A stretch of 38,588 nucleotides of DNA from a virus. The notes beneath the pieces were generated by a model, which had not been told where the DNA came from, ran no database searches, and saw nothing but the letters and a program-made list of their open reading frames with translations. The stretch's first letter is position 1. Each line of letters opens with the position of its first letter. The stretch is taken from positions 1 through 38,588 of IMG/VR virus record IMGVR_UViG_3300018916_000004; one strand, given 5' to 3'. The position numbers and the translations under genes are program-made. Shown here in pieces: positions 30,260-38,100 of the stretch.

Positions 30260-30958
30260 TTACTTGGTTTGATCGTCGCGGTGCGCCTGAATGGCGGCAA
30301 TCAGCACGGCTTTGTTGGGCGCGGTAGTCGGGTCGACATCCCCACCCACTTCAGCGGTGTAGAGGGCTTCCAGATCGGCCCGGCTCAGGGAGTCCGATAG
30401 CTCTGGCAGCTCATTCGTGGGCGTCTGATCGGCCGGTGTTGCTGGAACGGCAGGTGCTTCGGCTGTTTGCTTCGGGGCCTCGGCTTCCTTCTTGGTCGTT
30501 TTAGTAGTAGAAGCCGGCTTTTTGCTAGCATCAGCACCTGCAGCGGGCTTGGCTGGCTTCTGATCCGCCGGCAAAACCGAGAAAAACGCCTTAGCGTCCG
30601 GGTCCTGCTCGATGATGTACCGCGCTACAGCGTCGGTCAGGTTCTCATTGGTGTAAGCGGTACCGGAGTTGTGAGGAATCACAATGCGGGTATCCGAATC
30701 GAAGCGGGCGCTGTTGGCCATGGTCGTAGAAATGGAAGATGAGAAAGAAGATTCTGAAGGTTCGGGAGTTTCGGCGCGTAGGACGCGGGCAATCACTTGC
30801 CAGGCTTCCATCACGCAGTTGCGGCAGCCAGTCCGCACCGGCTCCGCGCCGGGAAATAGCGCGGCGTGCACGCTGGCCAACTCGTCTAGGTTGACTCGGA
30901 AGGCGCCCGCCTCTCGCAGGAGGCGGGCGCGCTCCAATAGCTCAGGCGCTACCGCCAT
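30260..30958 (-). CDS. Hypothetical head-region protein, probably two-part, 232 aa
   Basis: Starts at the TAATG overlap with the upstream tube-like protein (30958). The N-terminal part (about residues 1-65: LLREAGAFRVNLDELASVHAALFPGAEPVRTGCRNCVMEAWQVIARVL) has a CxxC pair. After a Ser-rich linker an internal Met (MANSARFDSDTRIVIPHNSG, residue ~80) starts a second block ending in ADQKPAKPAAGADASKKPASTTKTTKKEAE, a low-complexity Ala/Lys/Pro linker, and a SAP-like helical end (LSRADLEALYTAEVGGD). It may be a fusion of two small genes that are separate in relatives, or a head-decoration or assembly protein. Confidence 0.5.
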   Translation of the reverse strand: MAVAPELLERARLLREAGAFRVNLDELASVHAALFPGAEPVRTGCRNCVMEAWQVIARVLRAETPEPSESSFSSSISTTMANSARFDSDTRIVIPHNSGTAYTNENLTDAVARYIIEQDPDAKAFFSVLPADQKPAKPAAGADASKKPASTTKTTKKEAEAPKQTAEAPAVPATPADQTPTNELPELSDSLSRADLEALYTAEVGGDVDPTTAPNKAVLIAAIQAHRDDQTK

Positions 30959-31527
30959 TATACCGGCCGCGTGATCAGCGCCTCGTAAGCAGCCAGGGTC
31001 GCGGCGGGGTCGTAGACGCCCTGCGCGTCGAAGGCCATGAATAGATCACCCGAGCCGATTTCGTTCTCGCCGGTGAGCGTCATTTCTGTGCCGCCGCCGG
31101 TGTCTTTGTTGGCCGTGTCGGCGTCAGCCTTGGTCAACTGCATACCACCATTCAAGCCATACACGCGGATATTTCCGTTGTTGTCGCGGTTGAGGGCAAC
31201 TACCTTGTCCTGGCCTAGCTCATCTACGAACTGAAGTTCTGCCGGCCCGGATCCAAACGCCACGATATCATACTCGTGGGTGAACTGTGGGCCGTACTTG
31301 CCACGTGCAATTTTCGTGCGGCCGACGTGCGCCTCACCGATACCGTTCACGATAAAGCCTTTCTTGCCGGCCTTCAGTGTAAACGTTACGCCTTTTTCCA
31401 CCGTCGCATTGCGTGTGACGGTACCAATATCATCGAGGCGAACCAGCACGCCCTCGGTGCGTAGTCCGGCCGCACCAGGGCGGCAGGGAGCGGTTAGACC
31501 GCGTTTGAGTTGGCCACAGATTGGCAT
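30958..31527 (-). CDS. Tail-tube or structural protein, 189 aa
   Basis: A 189-residue protein starting MPICGQLKRGLTAPCRPGAAGLR, with alternating beta segments (LVRLDDIGTVTRNATVEKGVTFTLKAGKKGFIVNGIG; YDIVAFGSGPAELQFVDELG; GNIRVYGLNGGMQLTKADADT). The 'DDIGTVTRNATVEKGV' block looks like the tube-like structural protein found near the capsid gene in Bacteroidota prophages. It follows a strong hairpin after the capsid, consistent with a lower expression level. Identity as the major tail protein is likely but not proved. Confidence 0.6.
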   Translation of the reverse strand: MPICGQLKRGLTAPCRPGAAGLRTEGVLVRLDDIGTVTRNATVEKGVTFTLKAGKKGFIVNGIGEAHVGRTKIARGKYGPQFTHEYDIVAFGSGPAELQFVDELGQDKVVALNRDNNGNIRVYGLNGGMQLTKADADTANKDTGGGTEMTLTGENEIGSGDLFMAFDAQGVYDPAATLAAYEALITRPV

Positions 31528-31551
31528 AATTGTGCGAATGAAAAGAGGGTG

Positions 31552-31586
31552 AAAAAGGAGGGGCCGGCCGCGCGGCCGGCCCCTCT
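31552..31586 (-). terminator. Capsid-end terminator: 24-bp GC palindrome with T tract
   Basis: A perfect 24-bp GC palindrome (31560-31583), extended by A-T and G-C pairs, followed on the minus strand by CTCCTTTTT. It lies 23 bases after the capsid stop and just before the 189-aa gene. It probably lets capsid be made in excess by partial termination. Confidence 0.75.
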
Positions 31587-31609
31587 GTTGTGGTTACTTG
31601 CGTGCTGGC

Positions 31610-32698
31610 TTACCAGGCTGCGCGGGTGAGGAAATTCCGCATCACCTTCGTGTCCATCTTCCAGTTAGCCCGCTTGTTGGTTTCCTTGTCCTTCTTCTCG
31701 TACCAGGACTCCAGCTGCGTGGCTTCGTCGTAAGAATCAAAGCCCATTTGCAGGTTGGGCAACGTGGTGAGCACGGCCCGGTGCGGCAGGTCGATGATGC
31801 CGGCTTTGTTGAAATCCTGAAACAGAATCTCATCCCACTCAGGCATTGGCACAATCATCACGCCGTCGTACTTCGGCCCTACTAACCCTGTCTCCAACAG
31901 CTTGAAGCTGGTTTCCAGGTTCTGTGTAGTGCGGAAGTCGGCCCAGTTATCGACAATGGAGCGGGTCGCCTGAATGACAGGTGTACCAAATTCACCGCTG
32001 AGCAGGCGCCGGTCGGCACTGCGCACGAGCGCCTTGAAGATTTTCAGCGACTCTTGGGCGGGCAGGCCAGCCGCCTGGTTGGCACTCTCGTTGGCGGCGA
32101 TAGTGTAGGCGCGCACGGCCGCGCCCTTGGCGATGATCTGCGGCCAGAGGCCCAGCACCTGGTTGTAGTTGGCCACATCGGCAGCAAGGGTGAGCTTGGC
32201 GGCCGTAATGCTTGGATCGCCGAAGTAGCCGATGCGGAAGATGTCGTCGCGGATAGCTTCTTCCATCGAATCCTGCACATACTCATTCCAGTAGTTGGCC
32301 TCCTCGGGAGTCTCGGTGTAGCCTTTCTGGATTTTGATAATGGCTTCCTGCAGATCGTGGCGCTTGTAGCCAGCAGCCAGGCCCCACACTAGGAAAGAGT
32401 TTTCGAGTTCCGAGGCGCACTGAGCAATCCAGGCTTCCAGCGGTTGGGGGTCCCAGGTTACGCGCTCAACGCCCTGTTCCGGCTTCGTTGCCGAAGAGCC
32501 GCAACCAGGGTCTTTGCGGGTAATCTTGCGCATTTTCTGCGCGAAGAGCACATCCTTCTTGGCTTTGATGCCGTCCGTAACGGTCACCACCGAGCGCAAT
32601 TCGGGAGAGTTGAGGATGGGTTCCAGGATAATCTCCCGGAATTGTTCGGGGCCGTAGGTGCAACCCAGGGCAGCGACGGCGGCGGCAAGCAGTGTCAT
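31610..32698 (-). CDS. Major capsid protein, 362 aa
   Basis: A 362-residue protein (MTLLAAAVAALGCTYGPEQFREIILEPILNSPELRSVVTVTDGIKAKKDVLFAQKM...). Placement directly after the ClpP-like head protease, its size, and the C-terminal block (YDGVMIVPMPEWDEILFQDFNKAGIIDLPHRAVLTTLPNLQMGFDSYDEATQLESWYEKKDKETNKRANWKMDTKVMRNFLTRAAW) fit an HK97-fold capsid protein of Bacteroidota siphophages. No N-terminal delta domain is obvious here, since the protease gene carries a scaffold-like extension. It is followed by a terminator-like palindrome. Confidence 0.78.
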   Translation of the reverse strand: MTLLAAAVAALGCTYGPEQFREIILEPILNSPELRSVVTVTDGIKAKKDVLFAQKMRKITRKDPGCGSSATKPEQGVERVTWDPQPLEAWIAQCASELENSFLVWGLAAGYKRHDLQEAIIKIQKGYTETPEEANYWNEYVQDSMEEAIRDDIFRIGYFGDPSITAAKLTLAADVANYNQVLGLWPQIIAKGAAVRAYTIAANESANQAAGLPAQESLKIFKALVRSADRRLLSGEFGTPVIQATRSIVDNWADFRTTQNLETSFKLLETGLVGPKYDGVMIVPMPEWDEILFQDFNKAGIIDLPHRAVLTTLPNLQMGFDSYDEATQLESWYEKKDKETNKRANWKMDTKVMRNFLTRAAW

Positions 32699-32753
32699 AG
32701 GACAGAAAAATGAAAAAGTGCAGAGAATGGGAGAGGAGCCGGGCTAGTCAGTG

Positions 32754-33941
32754 CTATGCCTTGGGGTAGCGGTTCGCACGCCGCGCTGCGCGCCGGTCGG
32801 CGGCTACCGTCACTGGATCTTTGTCGGTGTCGTCAGCGTCAGCATTAGGCTTGGCGGCATCGGGTGGTGCAGCGGCGTTCGTCTTTACCGAGCGGGCCAG
32901 GGTCGTGTAGTTGGTTTGCAGCGTCTCGACCTTCTTGGTCGTTGCCGCGCTGGCCGTCTTCATGCTCCGCACCTCATTGGTGAGCAGCGTCACTCCCTCG
33001 GCTAGGGCCTGAAGAGCCGATGTGATATCACCATCCTTCACGTCCGTGGTGGGCTCCGTGATGGCGGTAATAGCTCCTTCGGCCGTGGTGATGGTGTTGC
33101 CATCCGTCAGTAGATGGTCGCCATCCGGTGCGGCCGTCGTCATCTCGGCATCGGTGTACACCATATCACCCACGGCGTAGGCTTCGCGGTCGCCGGTGTC
33201 GATGGTGAGCGTGATCGGGTTGTCGCCGCTGGTGGTGACGCTGAGCGCGGTTTTGGGTTGTTCCAGTTCCGCGAAGGCTGTCTTCATCTTGCTGATGAAG
33301 CTGTTGAATTTGCTCATGATAGTTGAAGATGCCGGCGCGGCCGGCTGCGGTTGTGAAGAAGGAGAGGGAGCGGCAGCAGCCGATTTAGGCGTGAGAATGG
33401 CCAGGGCCGTGATGGGCTGTACTACTGCGGTGGCGAAGCCTAGCTCGTACACGCGGCTGCTATCGAGCATAGTTTGAGCAGCCATCAACTCCGCAATAGC
33501 AGCGCCATCGACGCCGGCCCGCTCCACGTAGAGGTTGATGAGCTGCTCTTCGCAAGCCGCCATTTCATCGGCGAAGGCCTGCGCGCCGGCAGCGCCCATA
33601 CCAGAATAGCCACCAGAGGGCAGGTGAATGAGAAAGTCCGTGTGCTCGTGAATGAGGCGCACAGAGCCAGCCAGGAAAATAGCGGTGGCAATGCTGCTGC
33701 ACTGGCCAATAGCTTCCGTCGTGATCGTGATGTCTGGGCCCAACGCCCGGAGCTTATCATAAATAGCAAACCCCTCGGTGACGTGGCCACCGGGCGAGTT
33801 GATCACGACGCGCACGCTGTCGAACGGCTTTTGCCAATCCAGCTGGGAATCAACGTCCTGCGCCAAGCAATACGGGTAGGCGGTATCCGGCTCTACTTTA
33901 GAGAGGATGGGGCCCGATATATAAACTTTCGCTTCTGCCAT
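32754..33941 (-). CDS. ClpP-type head maturation protease fused to a scaffold-like domain, 395 aa
   Basis: Residues 1-170 are a ClpP/S14-family prohead protease: INSPGGHVTEG (47-57), catalytic Ser83 in GQCSSIATAIFLAG, His106 in FLIHLPSGG. Residues ~209-395 (MSKFNSFISKMKTAFAELEQPK..., LLTNEVRSMKTASAATTKKVETLQTNYTTLA) look like a scaffold with a coiled coil and a basic C-terminus (DRRAARRANRYPKA). An in-frame ATG at 33317 could give a separate scaffold, as in lambda C/Nu3. The start codon (33941) sits inside a strong mRNA hairpin. Confidence 0.85.
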   Translation of the reverse strand: MAEAKVYISGPILSKVEPDTAYPYCLAQDVDSQLDWQKPFDSVRVVINSPGGHVTEGFAIYDKLRALGPDITITTEAIGQCSSIATAIFLAGSVRLIHEHTDFLIHLPSGGYSGMGAAGAQAFADEMAACEEQLINLYVERAGVDGAAIAELMAAQTMLDSSRVYELGFATAVVQPITALAILTPKSAAAAPSPSSQPQPAAPASSTIMSKFNSFISKMKTAFAELEQPKTALSVTTSGDNPITLTIDTGDREAYAVGDMVYTDAEMTTAAPDGDHLLTDGNTITTAEGAITAITEPTTDVKDGDITSALQALAEGVTLLTNEVRSMKTASAATTKKVETLQTNYTTLARSVKTNAAAPPDAAKPNADADDTDKDPVTVAADRRAARRANRYPKA

Positions 33942-33966
33942 AGTACTACGAAGGTGGTAGTACTAT
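33940..33966. promoter_or_regulatory. 10-bp inverted repeat overlapping the protease start codon
   Basis: ATAGTACTAC (33940-33949) and GTAGTACTAT (33957-33966) pair perfectly around a 7-base loop. On the minus strand the hairpin's 3' arm ends in the A and T of the protease start codon (33941-33939), so it could hide the translation start. It could also be a protein operator. Confidence 0.7.
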
Positions 33967-33982
33967 TCCGCGCTAGCTGGAT

Positions 33983-34008
33983 AGTTGTGCGAGCATTCCT
34001 GCACAACT
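33983..34008. promoter_or_regulatory. 8-bp inverted repeat in the divergent lipoprotein/head-gene region
   Basis: AGTTGTGC (33983-33990) and GCACAACT (34001-34008) are perfect inverted copies separated by 10 bases, with no T tract on either side. It lies 37 bases before the lipoprotein start, in the only divergent intergenic region of the structural block, so it is a candidate operator. Confidence 0.6.
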
Positions 34009-34045
34009 TCTTATATTGGAGACGTTTTTGCTATTAGACCCTAGA

Positions 34046-34516
34046 ATGAAACACTACTACTCTTTTGCCTTACTGGCCACCCTTCTTATCTCTGGTTGTT
34101 CTGACAACAAGAAAGATTCTCCTACACCAGATGCTGTAGTTGAAATGCAGCTTACGAACCAAGGCCTCGACGCCGCTGATGCCACGGCCGTGGCATCAAA
34201 GCAGACCTCCGTAAAGTCGGACATTGCCGTAAACGTTACGTGGCTCGAGGACATGAATCCGGGCACTCGCCGCGTGAGGGTGGAAAACATCACTCGCGGA
34301 CAGGCGCTCTTTCTTTCTATCAATTTTGATAGGACGGGTCGGCCCTACGTAACCCCGGCTGCAGGCAAATACTTGGAGGCAGAAGTCTTTGTTAATGGAC
34401 AGAGCAAGGGCAAGCTTCGCTTAGAGGGCGCGCGTTTTGATGATCCTACTCGCATCTGGCGTACTTCTGCTACCAGCTTCGGTACGGCGACGGACGAGAT
34501 GAGGCTAGACCTCTAA
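34046..34516 (+). CDS. Plus-strand lipoprotein (moron candidate), 156 aa
   Basis: The start at 34046 (MKHYYSFALLATLLISGCSD) gives a clear lipoprotein signal with LISGC (Cys18). The mature protein begins with a Lys/Asp/Ser linker (SDNKKDSPTPDAVVEMQ) and then a beta-rich domain (SDIAVNVTWLEDMNPGTRRVRVENITRG...LFLSINFD..., YLEAEVFVNGQSKGKLRLEG) of about 100 residues resembling an Ig-like fold. It is opposite to all its neighbours and overlaps the 84-aa gene by 12 bases at the end. That fits a moron expressed from the prophage, for example for superinfection exclusion or surface conversion. Confidence 0.75.
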   Translation: MKHYYSFALLATLLISGCSDNKKDSPTPDAVVEMQLTNQGLDAADATAVASKQTSVKSDIAVNVTWLEDMNPGTRRVRVENITRGQALFLSINFDRTGRPYVTPAAGKYLEAEVFVNGQSKGKLRLEGARFDDPTRIWRTSATSFGTATDEMRLDL

Positions 34517-34759
34517 GGCTAACTTTGACATCACCCGCACGGCCTCGTAGACTGAGCGCACCGATACCTCGAATTCCTGCGCCGTTGCCCGTACGGCCTC
34601 CGCATTACGGTCCATGTATTTCGGCATCACTCGCAGGGCCTTGTAATACTCGAACACGTCCACTTGCGTGTAGCAGCGAATATTGATAAAACCATCACGA
34701 TAGAGGACGGCCAGCGTGCCGTCCTCTTTTAGTTTCTTCAAAATCTCGTAGGTGGTCAT
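34505..34759 (-). CDS. Small HTH-like protein after the tape measure, 84 aa
   Basis: An 84-residue protein (MTTYEILKKLKEDGTLAVLYRDGFINIRCYTQVDVFEYYKALRVM...) overlapping the tape measure stop by 4 bases. The C-terminal RATAQEFEVSVRSVYEAVRVM has the spacing of a helix-turn-helix, and the N-terminal KKLKEDGTLAVLYRDGFI could be a winged part. It is the last gene of the tail unit. A regulatory role is possible but unproved. Confidence 0.6.
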   Translation of the reverse strand: MTTYEILKKLKEDGTLAVLYRDGFINIRCYTQVDVFEYYKALRVMPKYMDRNAEAVRATAQEFEVSVRSVYEAVRVMSKLALEV

Positions 34760-37700
34760 AGGTCGCCGTTCCTTTCGTTGGTAGATACTTTGTTTTGTAC
34801 GCGGCTAAACTCGACCACCGAAACACTCGGTGTAGGCAGAGCTGCATTAGCGGCGAAGAACACCGGCCCGACTTCCTCAGCTATAGCCGTGGCGAGTTGC
34901 CGGTAATCAATGGAGGAGCCGCCACTGGTCCCACTGCGAAGCGGTTCCATGACAGCCGGGTTATAGCGCACAACGCCCCCATCAGCCAGAGCAGTGAGTC
35001 GGCCGCGGCTCATCGGATCCTGATAGAAGGAGCGCCCGCCACCGGCCACATTCATCATCGAGAGCAGTGGGCCGAACAGGCGCACGGCTTCGGCCGTCAT
35101 CACCGCTTCGCCATTCGAGAGACGGGCCAGGATGCTATCGGACTTGCCGGTACCGGGGCCCGTAACCAAACCGCCATCGGCAAAGGCCAGCACCTTGGCG
35201 GCGGCCAGCGCAGCCCGCGCAATGGCAATACCAGAAAGAACAGCGGTTTGCGAAATACCGGCTACGCCCGCCGTGGGCACGTTCAAAGGATTGGCTGCCG
35301 CTGCGGCTGCAATCGCCGATAATTCTAGCTGCAGGTTGATGGCGATCTGGGCCAAGCTCAACGCTTTCTTAATTACTAGCGCGGCCTGCCCTGCGCCGGT
35401 TTCCTCGCCTAGCAAGCCGATAACAGTATTCGCAGCATCTTGTGCCGTACTGACAACAGCCAGCTTTATCTCGGCTTCTGCGTCAGCAATGCGCTTCTTC
35501 TCATCTTTTGCCTTGTCTGCTACGGCTACGCTTTGCTGGCTGATTTTCTCTTCTTCGGTCGTCGTATCGCGGCCGTAGTCCTGAAGAGTAACGAGGCGGG
35601 CCTGCTGGCCAGCGAACTCAATAGCCTGGAGGGATGCCTCGTACTGAGCCTTGGTGAGTTGCCCATCGGCATACTGCTGATTGAGGCGGGTGCGTTCCTG
35701 TATCAGGTACGCATCGAGGTTGGCCAGTGCCTGGCCGAATTCTAGCTCAGCTTGCTGCCGTGCTGTTTCAGCACGAAGCCGGGCCTCCTCTGCTGCCTGC
35801 CGCTCCGCACTCTGCTGCCGGTCAATGCCGGCCAGGCTGTTGAGCAACTGCGCCTCGATCGCTTGAGCCTTTAATAAAAACTCCTCTTGGCTGCCTTCGC
35901 GGGCTGCGGCCAACTGAGCAGCAATAGCGGTCTGTTGATCCTGCGCGGCCAGTACCCGCAGCTTTTGCAGGTGGTCGCGCTCCAGCTGCTCCACGTCGGA
36001 ACGGTACTTCGTTTCAATAGCCTTCTTCCGATCGGCACTGAGTTGAGCTTCCGACAATTCCAATTCCCGCTGCGAGGCAAGCTTCGCCCGGAGCAAGCTC
36101 AGCTCTTGCTCCGAGCCACTGGCCACGGTGCGCAGTCTGTTGTCCAACTCGGCTTGCTCTAAGCCGATGCGGTCTTTGATCCGTTTTTGTTCGGCTGCTG
36201 CGGCCTTCTCTGCCAGTTCAGCCAGTTTGTCGAGCCCTTCCTTATTGAGCTGAAAGCGGGTCGTGATCAATTCATTTTGCTTGCCCGCTGAATCCTCGCG
36301 GATATCAGACAGCTCATTTTCGGCCTCCTTCAATTCCTGGAACTGCTCCCGGCTCACCTTATCGCGGCCACCAGCTAGCGCTATTTCTCCTTTCAAAATC
36401 TCGACTCGTCGAGCAGCCAGATCGGCGAGCGTCTTTTCCCGCAGTAGGTCTATTCGGAAAGCATCTTCGTTGGCTTTCTTGCGCACGGCCAGCGAGTTGA
36501 ATTCATTGTCGCGTACGTTTTTCAGCCGCTCCACTTCATTGAGCAGGCGCTTATTAGTATCGATGTTATCATCCGTGTCGCGGTTGAGTTGTCGTTGGGC
36601 GGCTGCCAGTCGCTCACCCTCCGAGGCTGCTTTGCCTAGCTCATCACCGAACCCCTTGAGCTTGGCGGTACCGTCCGCAATGCCGGTAGTCGCCTGAATG
36701 ATGCCATCCTGAAACTTGGTAAAGTCCCGATTGATGATGGCGTCGAGAATGACGCCAAAGGATTTCAGCCGGTTCATCAGGTTGGTTTCGAGGAAATCAA
36801 CCAAATCTGTGAGGCCCTGCTTTGGGTTTTCGATGGCCGCAAACAGCTTGCCACCAAAGTCTACCACGACGTTGCTGAGCACGCTGAAAATAGCTTTGAC
36901 TGCCCCAAATTTCTTTGCCACGAAATCGGCGCCGGCCTGCGTTTTCGTTAGGAAAGCAAAGAGCGCAGTGAGTCCCGCTACCAGGGCGAAAATGGGTATA
37001 GCCAGCATGGCTACCCGCAGTACGCTGGAGGCAGTAGCTGTGCCCCCTAGCGCCAACTTAGCCAGGCCCTGGGCCTGCGTGAACTTCTCCTGCAGGCCCG
37101 TGGCCTGATCAACAGCCCCGCCCAGACTGTCGCTGCCTTTGGCGGCATCGAGCAGCGCATCCTTAAATGATTGGGTAGGAGCCGCGGCCTCGTCCAATTC
37201 CTTGCTTGCGGCGGCTATCTTGAATCCGATCTGTTGATACGCCTCTGAGGTTTCGCCGGCCGTATCCACGATGCGGGCCTGTTCCTCTTCTAGAGCCACC
37301 AGGTTCGTAACTGCTGGCGTGATGGCTTTGGCGTAGTTGCTGATTTCCTTTTGGGCCTGCTCGTACGTCTTGCCTGCTTTGGCTGCGGCCGCGCTGGCTG
37401 CCGTCTGGAACCCAATCTGCCGTTGCTGGTTTTCTGCCAACTCCTGCGAGCCTGCGGCCAAGGATTTCTCCTGCACCTGCAGCTTGACCATCTCTTTCAC
37501 CAGGTCCTGCAAACTACCGGAGTAGTTGCCCACGTTGCGCCGATTGTCGCCTACGGCCCCCTCGTTTTTTTTCAGCTCATCAGAAATAGCTTTCGTGCGA
37601 GCCTGGAGCGCTTTGCCTTCCTCCGAGTTTTCACGCTCCGCTTTGCCGAGAGTATTATAGGCGGCGGTAGTCAGCGCCAGCTCAGCGCGCAGCTGGTTGT

Positions 37701-38001
37701 TGCTGTCGGTGGCGCTGTCCTGAAACTTGCTCAGGTTGTCGAGCGTCTTGCCCGCTGCGGCCTGCTCTTTGGTCTGTGTGCGTAGCCGCTCGCTCAGGCG
37801 CTGCGCTTCGATGCCATACTCGCCGGCCGTTACGGAGCCGGCTTTATAGTCGGCTTCGAGTAGCTTCTGCTGCTTGCGGGTTTCGGCAATGTCGATGGTG
37901 AGCTGCTGCTGTTGCCGTCGTACGGCGTCCTGCTGCTGCTTCAACTGCTCTGCGTCGAGCCTTATCTCGAAAAGTAACTTTTCGCTTGTATCCTGCGCCA
38001 T
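34756..38001 (-). CDS. Tape measure protein, 1081 aa
   Basis: Sets the tail length and takes part in DNA delivery. Very long coiled-coil stretches (residues 1-260: FEIRLDAEQLKQQQDAVRRQQQQLTIDIAETRKQQKLLEADYK; ~520-880, with many Arg/Glu/Gln) surround a hydrophobic core of about 45 residues (LAKLALGGTATASSVLRVAMLAIPIFALVAGLTALFAFL, about 312-350) and a C-terminal hydrophobic Ala-rich part (AALVIKKALSLAQIAINLQLEL, then IAAAAAANPLNV). The C-terminus has GGLVTGPGTGKSDSILARLSNGEAVMTAEAVRLFG, a block common near the end of tape measures. The length suggests a tail of about 160 nm by the usual 1.5 A per residue rule. Confidence 0.9.
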   Translation of the reverse strand: MAQDTSEKLLFEIRLDAEQLKQQQDAVRRQQQQLTIDIAETRKQQKLLEADYKAGSVTAGEYGIEAQRLSERLRTQTKEQAAAGKTLDNLSKFQDSATDSNNQLRAELALTTAAYNTLGKAERENSEEGKALQARTKAISDELKKNEGAVGDNRRNVGNYSGSLQDLVKEMVKLQVQEKSLAAGSQELAENQQRQIGFQTAASAAAAKAGKTYEQAQKEISNYAKAITPAVTNLVALEEEQARIVDTAGETSEAYQQIGFKIAAASKELDEAAAPTQSFKDALLDAAKGSDSLGGAVDQATGLQEKFTQAQGLAKLALGGTATASSVLRVAMLAIPIFALVAGLTALFAFLTKTQAGADFVAKKFGAVKAIFSVLSNVVVDFGGKLFAAIENPKQGLTDLVDFLETNLMNRLKSFGVILDAIINRDFTKFQDGIIQATTGIADGTAKLKGFGDELGKAASEGERLAAAQRQLNRDTDDNIDTNKRLLNEVERLKNVRDNEFNSLAVRKKANEDAFRIDLLREKTLADLAARRVEILKGEIALAGGRDKVSREQFQELKEAENELSDIREDSAGKQNELITTRFQLNKEGLDKLAELAEKAAAAEQKRIKDRIGLEQAELDNRLRTVASGSEQELSLLRAKLASQRELELSEAQLSADRKKAIETKYRSDVEQLERDHLQKLRVLAAQDQQTAIAAQLAAAREGSQEEFLLKAQAIEAQLLNSLAGIDRQQSAERQAAEEARLRAETARQQAELEFGQALANLDAYLIQERTRLNQQYADGQLTKAQYEASLQAIEFAGQQARLVTLQDYGRDTTTEEEKISQQSVAVADKAKDEKKRIADAEAEIKLAVVSTAQDAANTVIGLLGEETGAGQAALVIKKALSLAQIAINLQLELSAIAAAAAANPLNVPTAGVAGISQTAVLSGIAIARAALAAAKVLAFADGGLVTGPGTGKSDSILARLSNGEAVMTAEAVRLFGPLLSMMNVAGGGRSFYQDPMSRGRLTALADGGVVRYNPAVMEPLRSGTSGGSSIDYRQLATAIAEEVGPVFFAANAALPTPSVSVVEFSRVQNKVSTNERNGDL

Positions 38002-38032
38002 AGCGCAAACTCAACCGCTTGCCTGGAAATGC

Positions 38033-38073
38033 AAAACGCCTACCCTCGGAAACGTCCAGAAGGTAGGCGAAAA
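38033..38073 (-). terminator. Terminator between the large tail gene and the tape measure
   Basis: CGCCTACC (38037-38044) pairs with GGTAGGCG (38062-38069), flanked by A4 on the left (T4 on the minus strand) and A4 on the right, so it can act in both directions. The loop region CGGAAACGTCCAGAAGGT (38047-38064) is identical to the terminator at 10821-10838. It lies 32 bases after the 697-aa tail protein stop. Confidence 0.8.
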
Positions 38074-38100
38074 CGTCACGTATTTATTTAATTCTATTTT

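Noticed and set aside
33474-34037. Plus-strand 187-codon frame before the lipoprotein
   Set aside because: It is antisense to the protease domain with its clear Ser/His motifs and has no credible start or domain.
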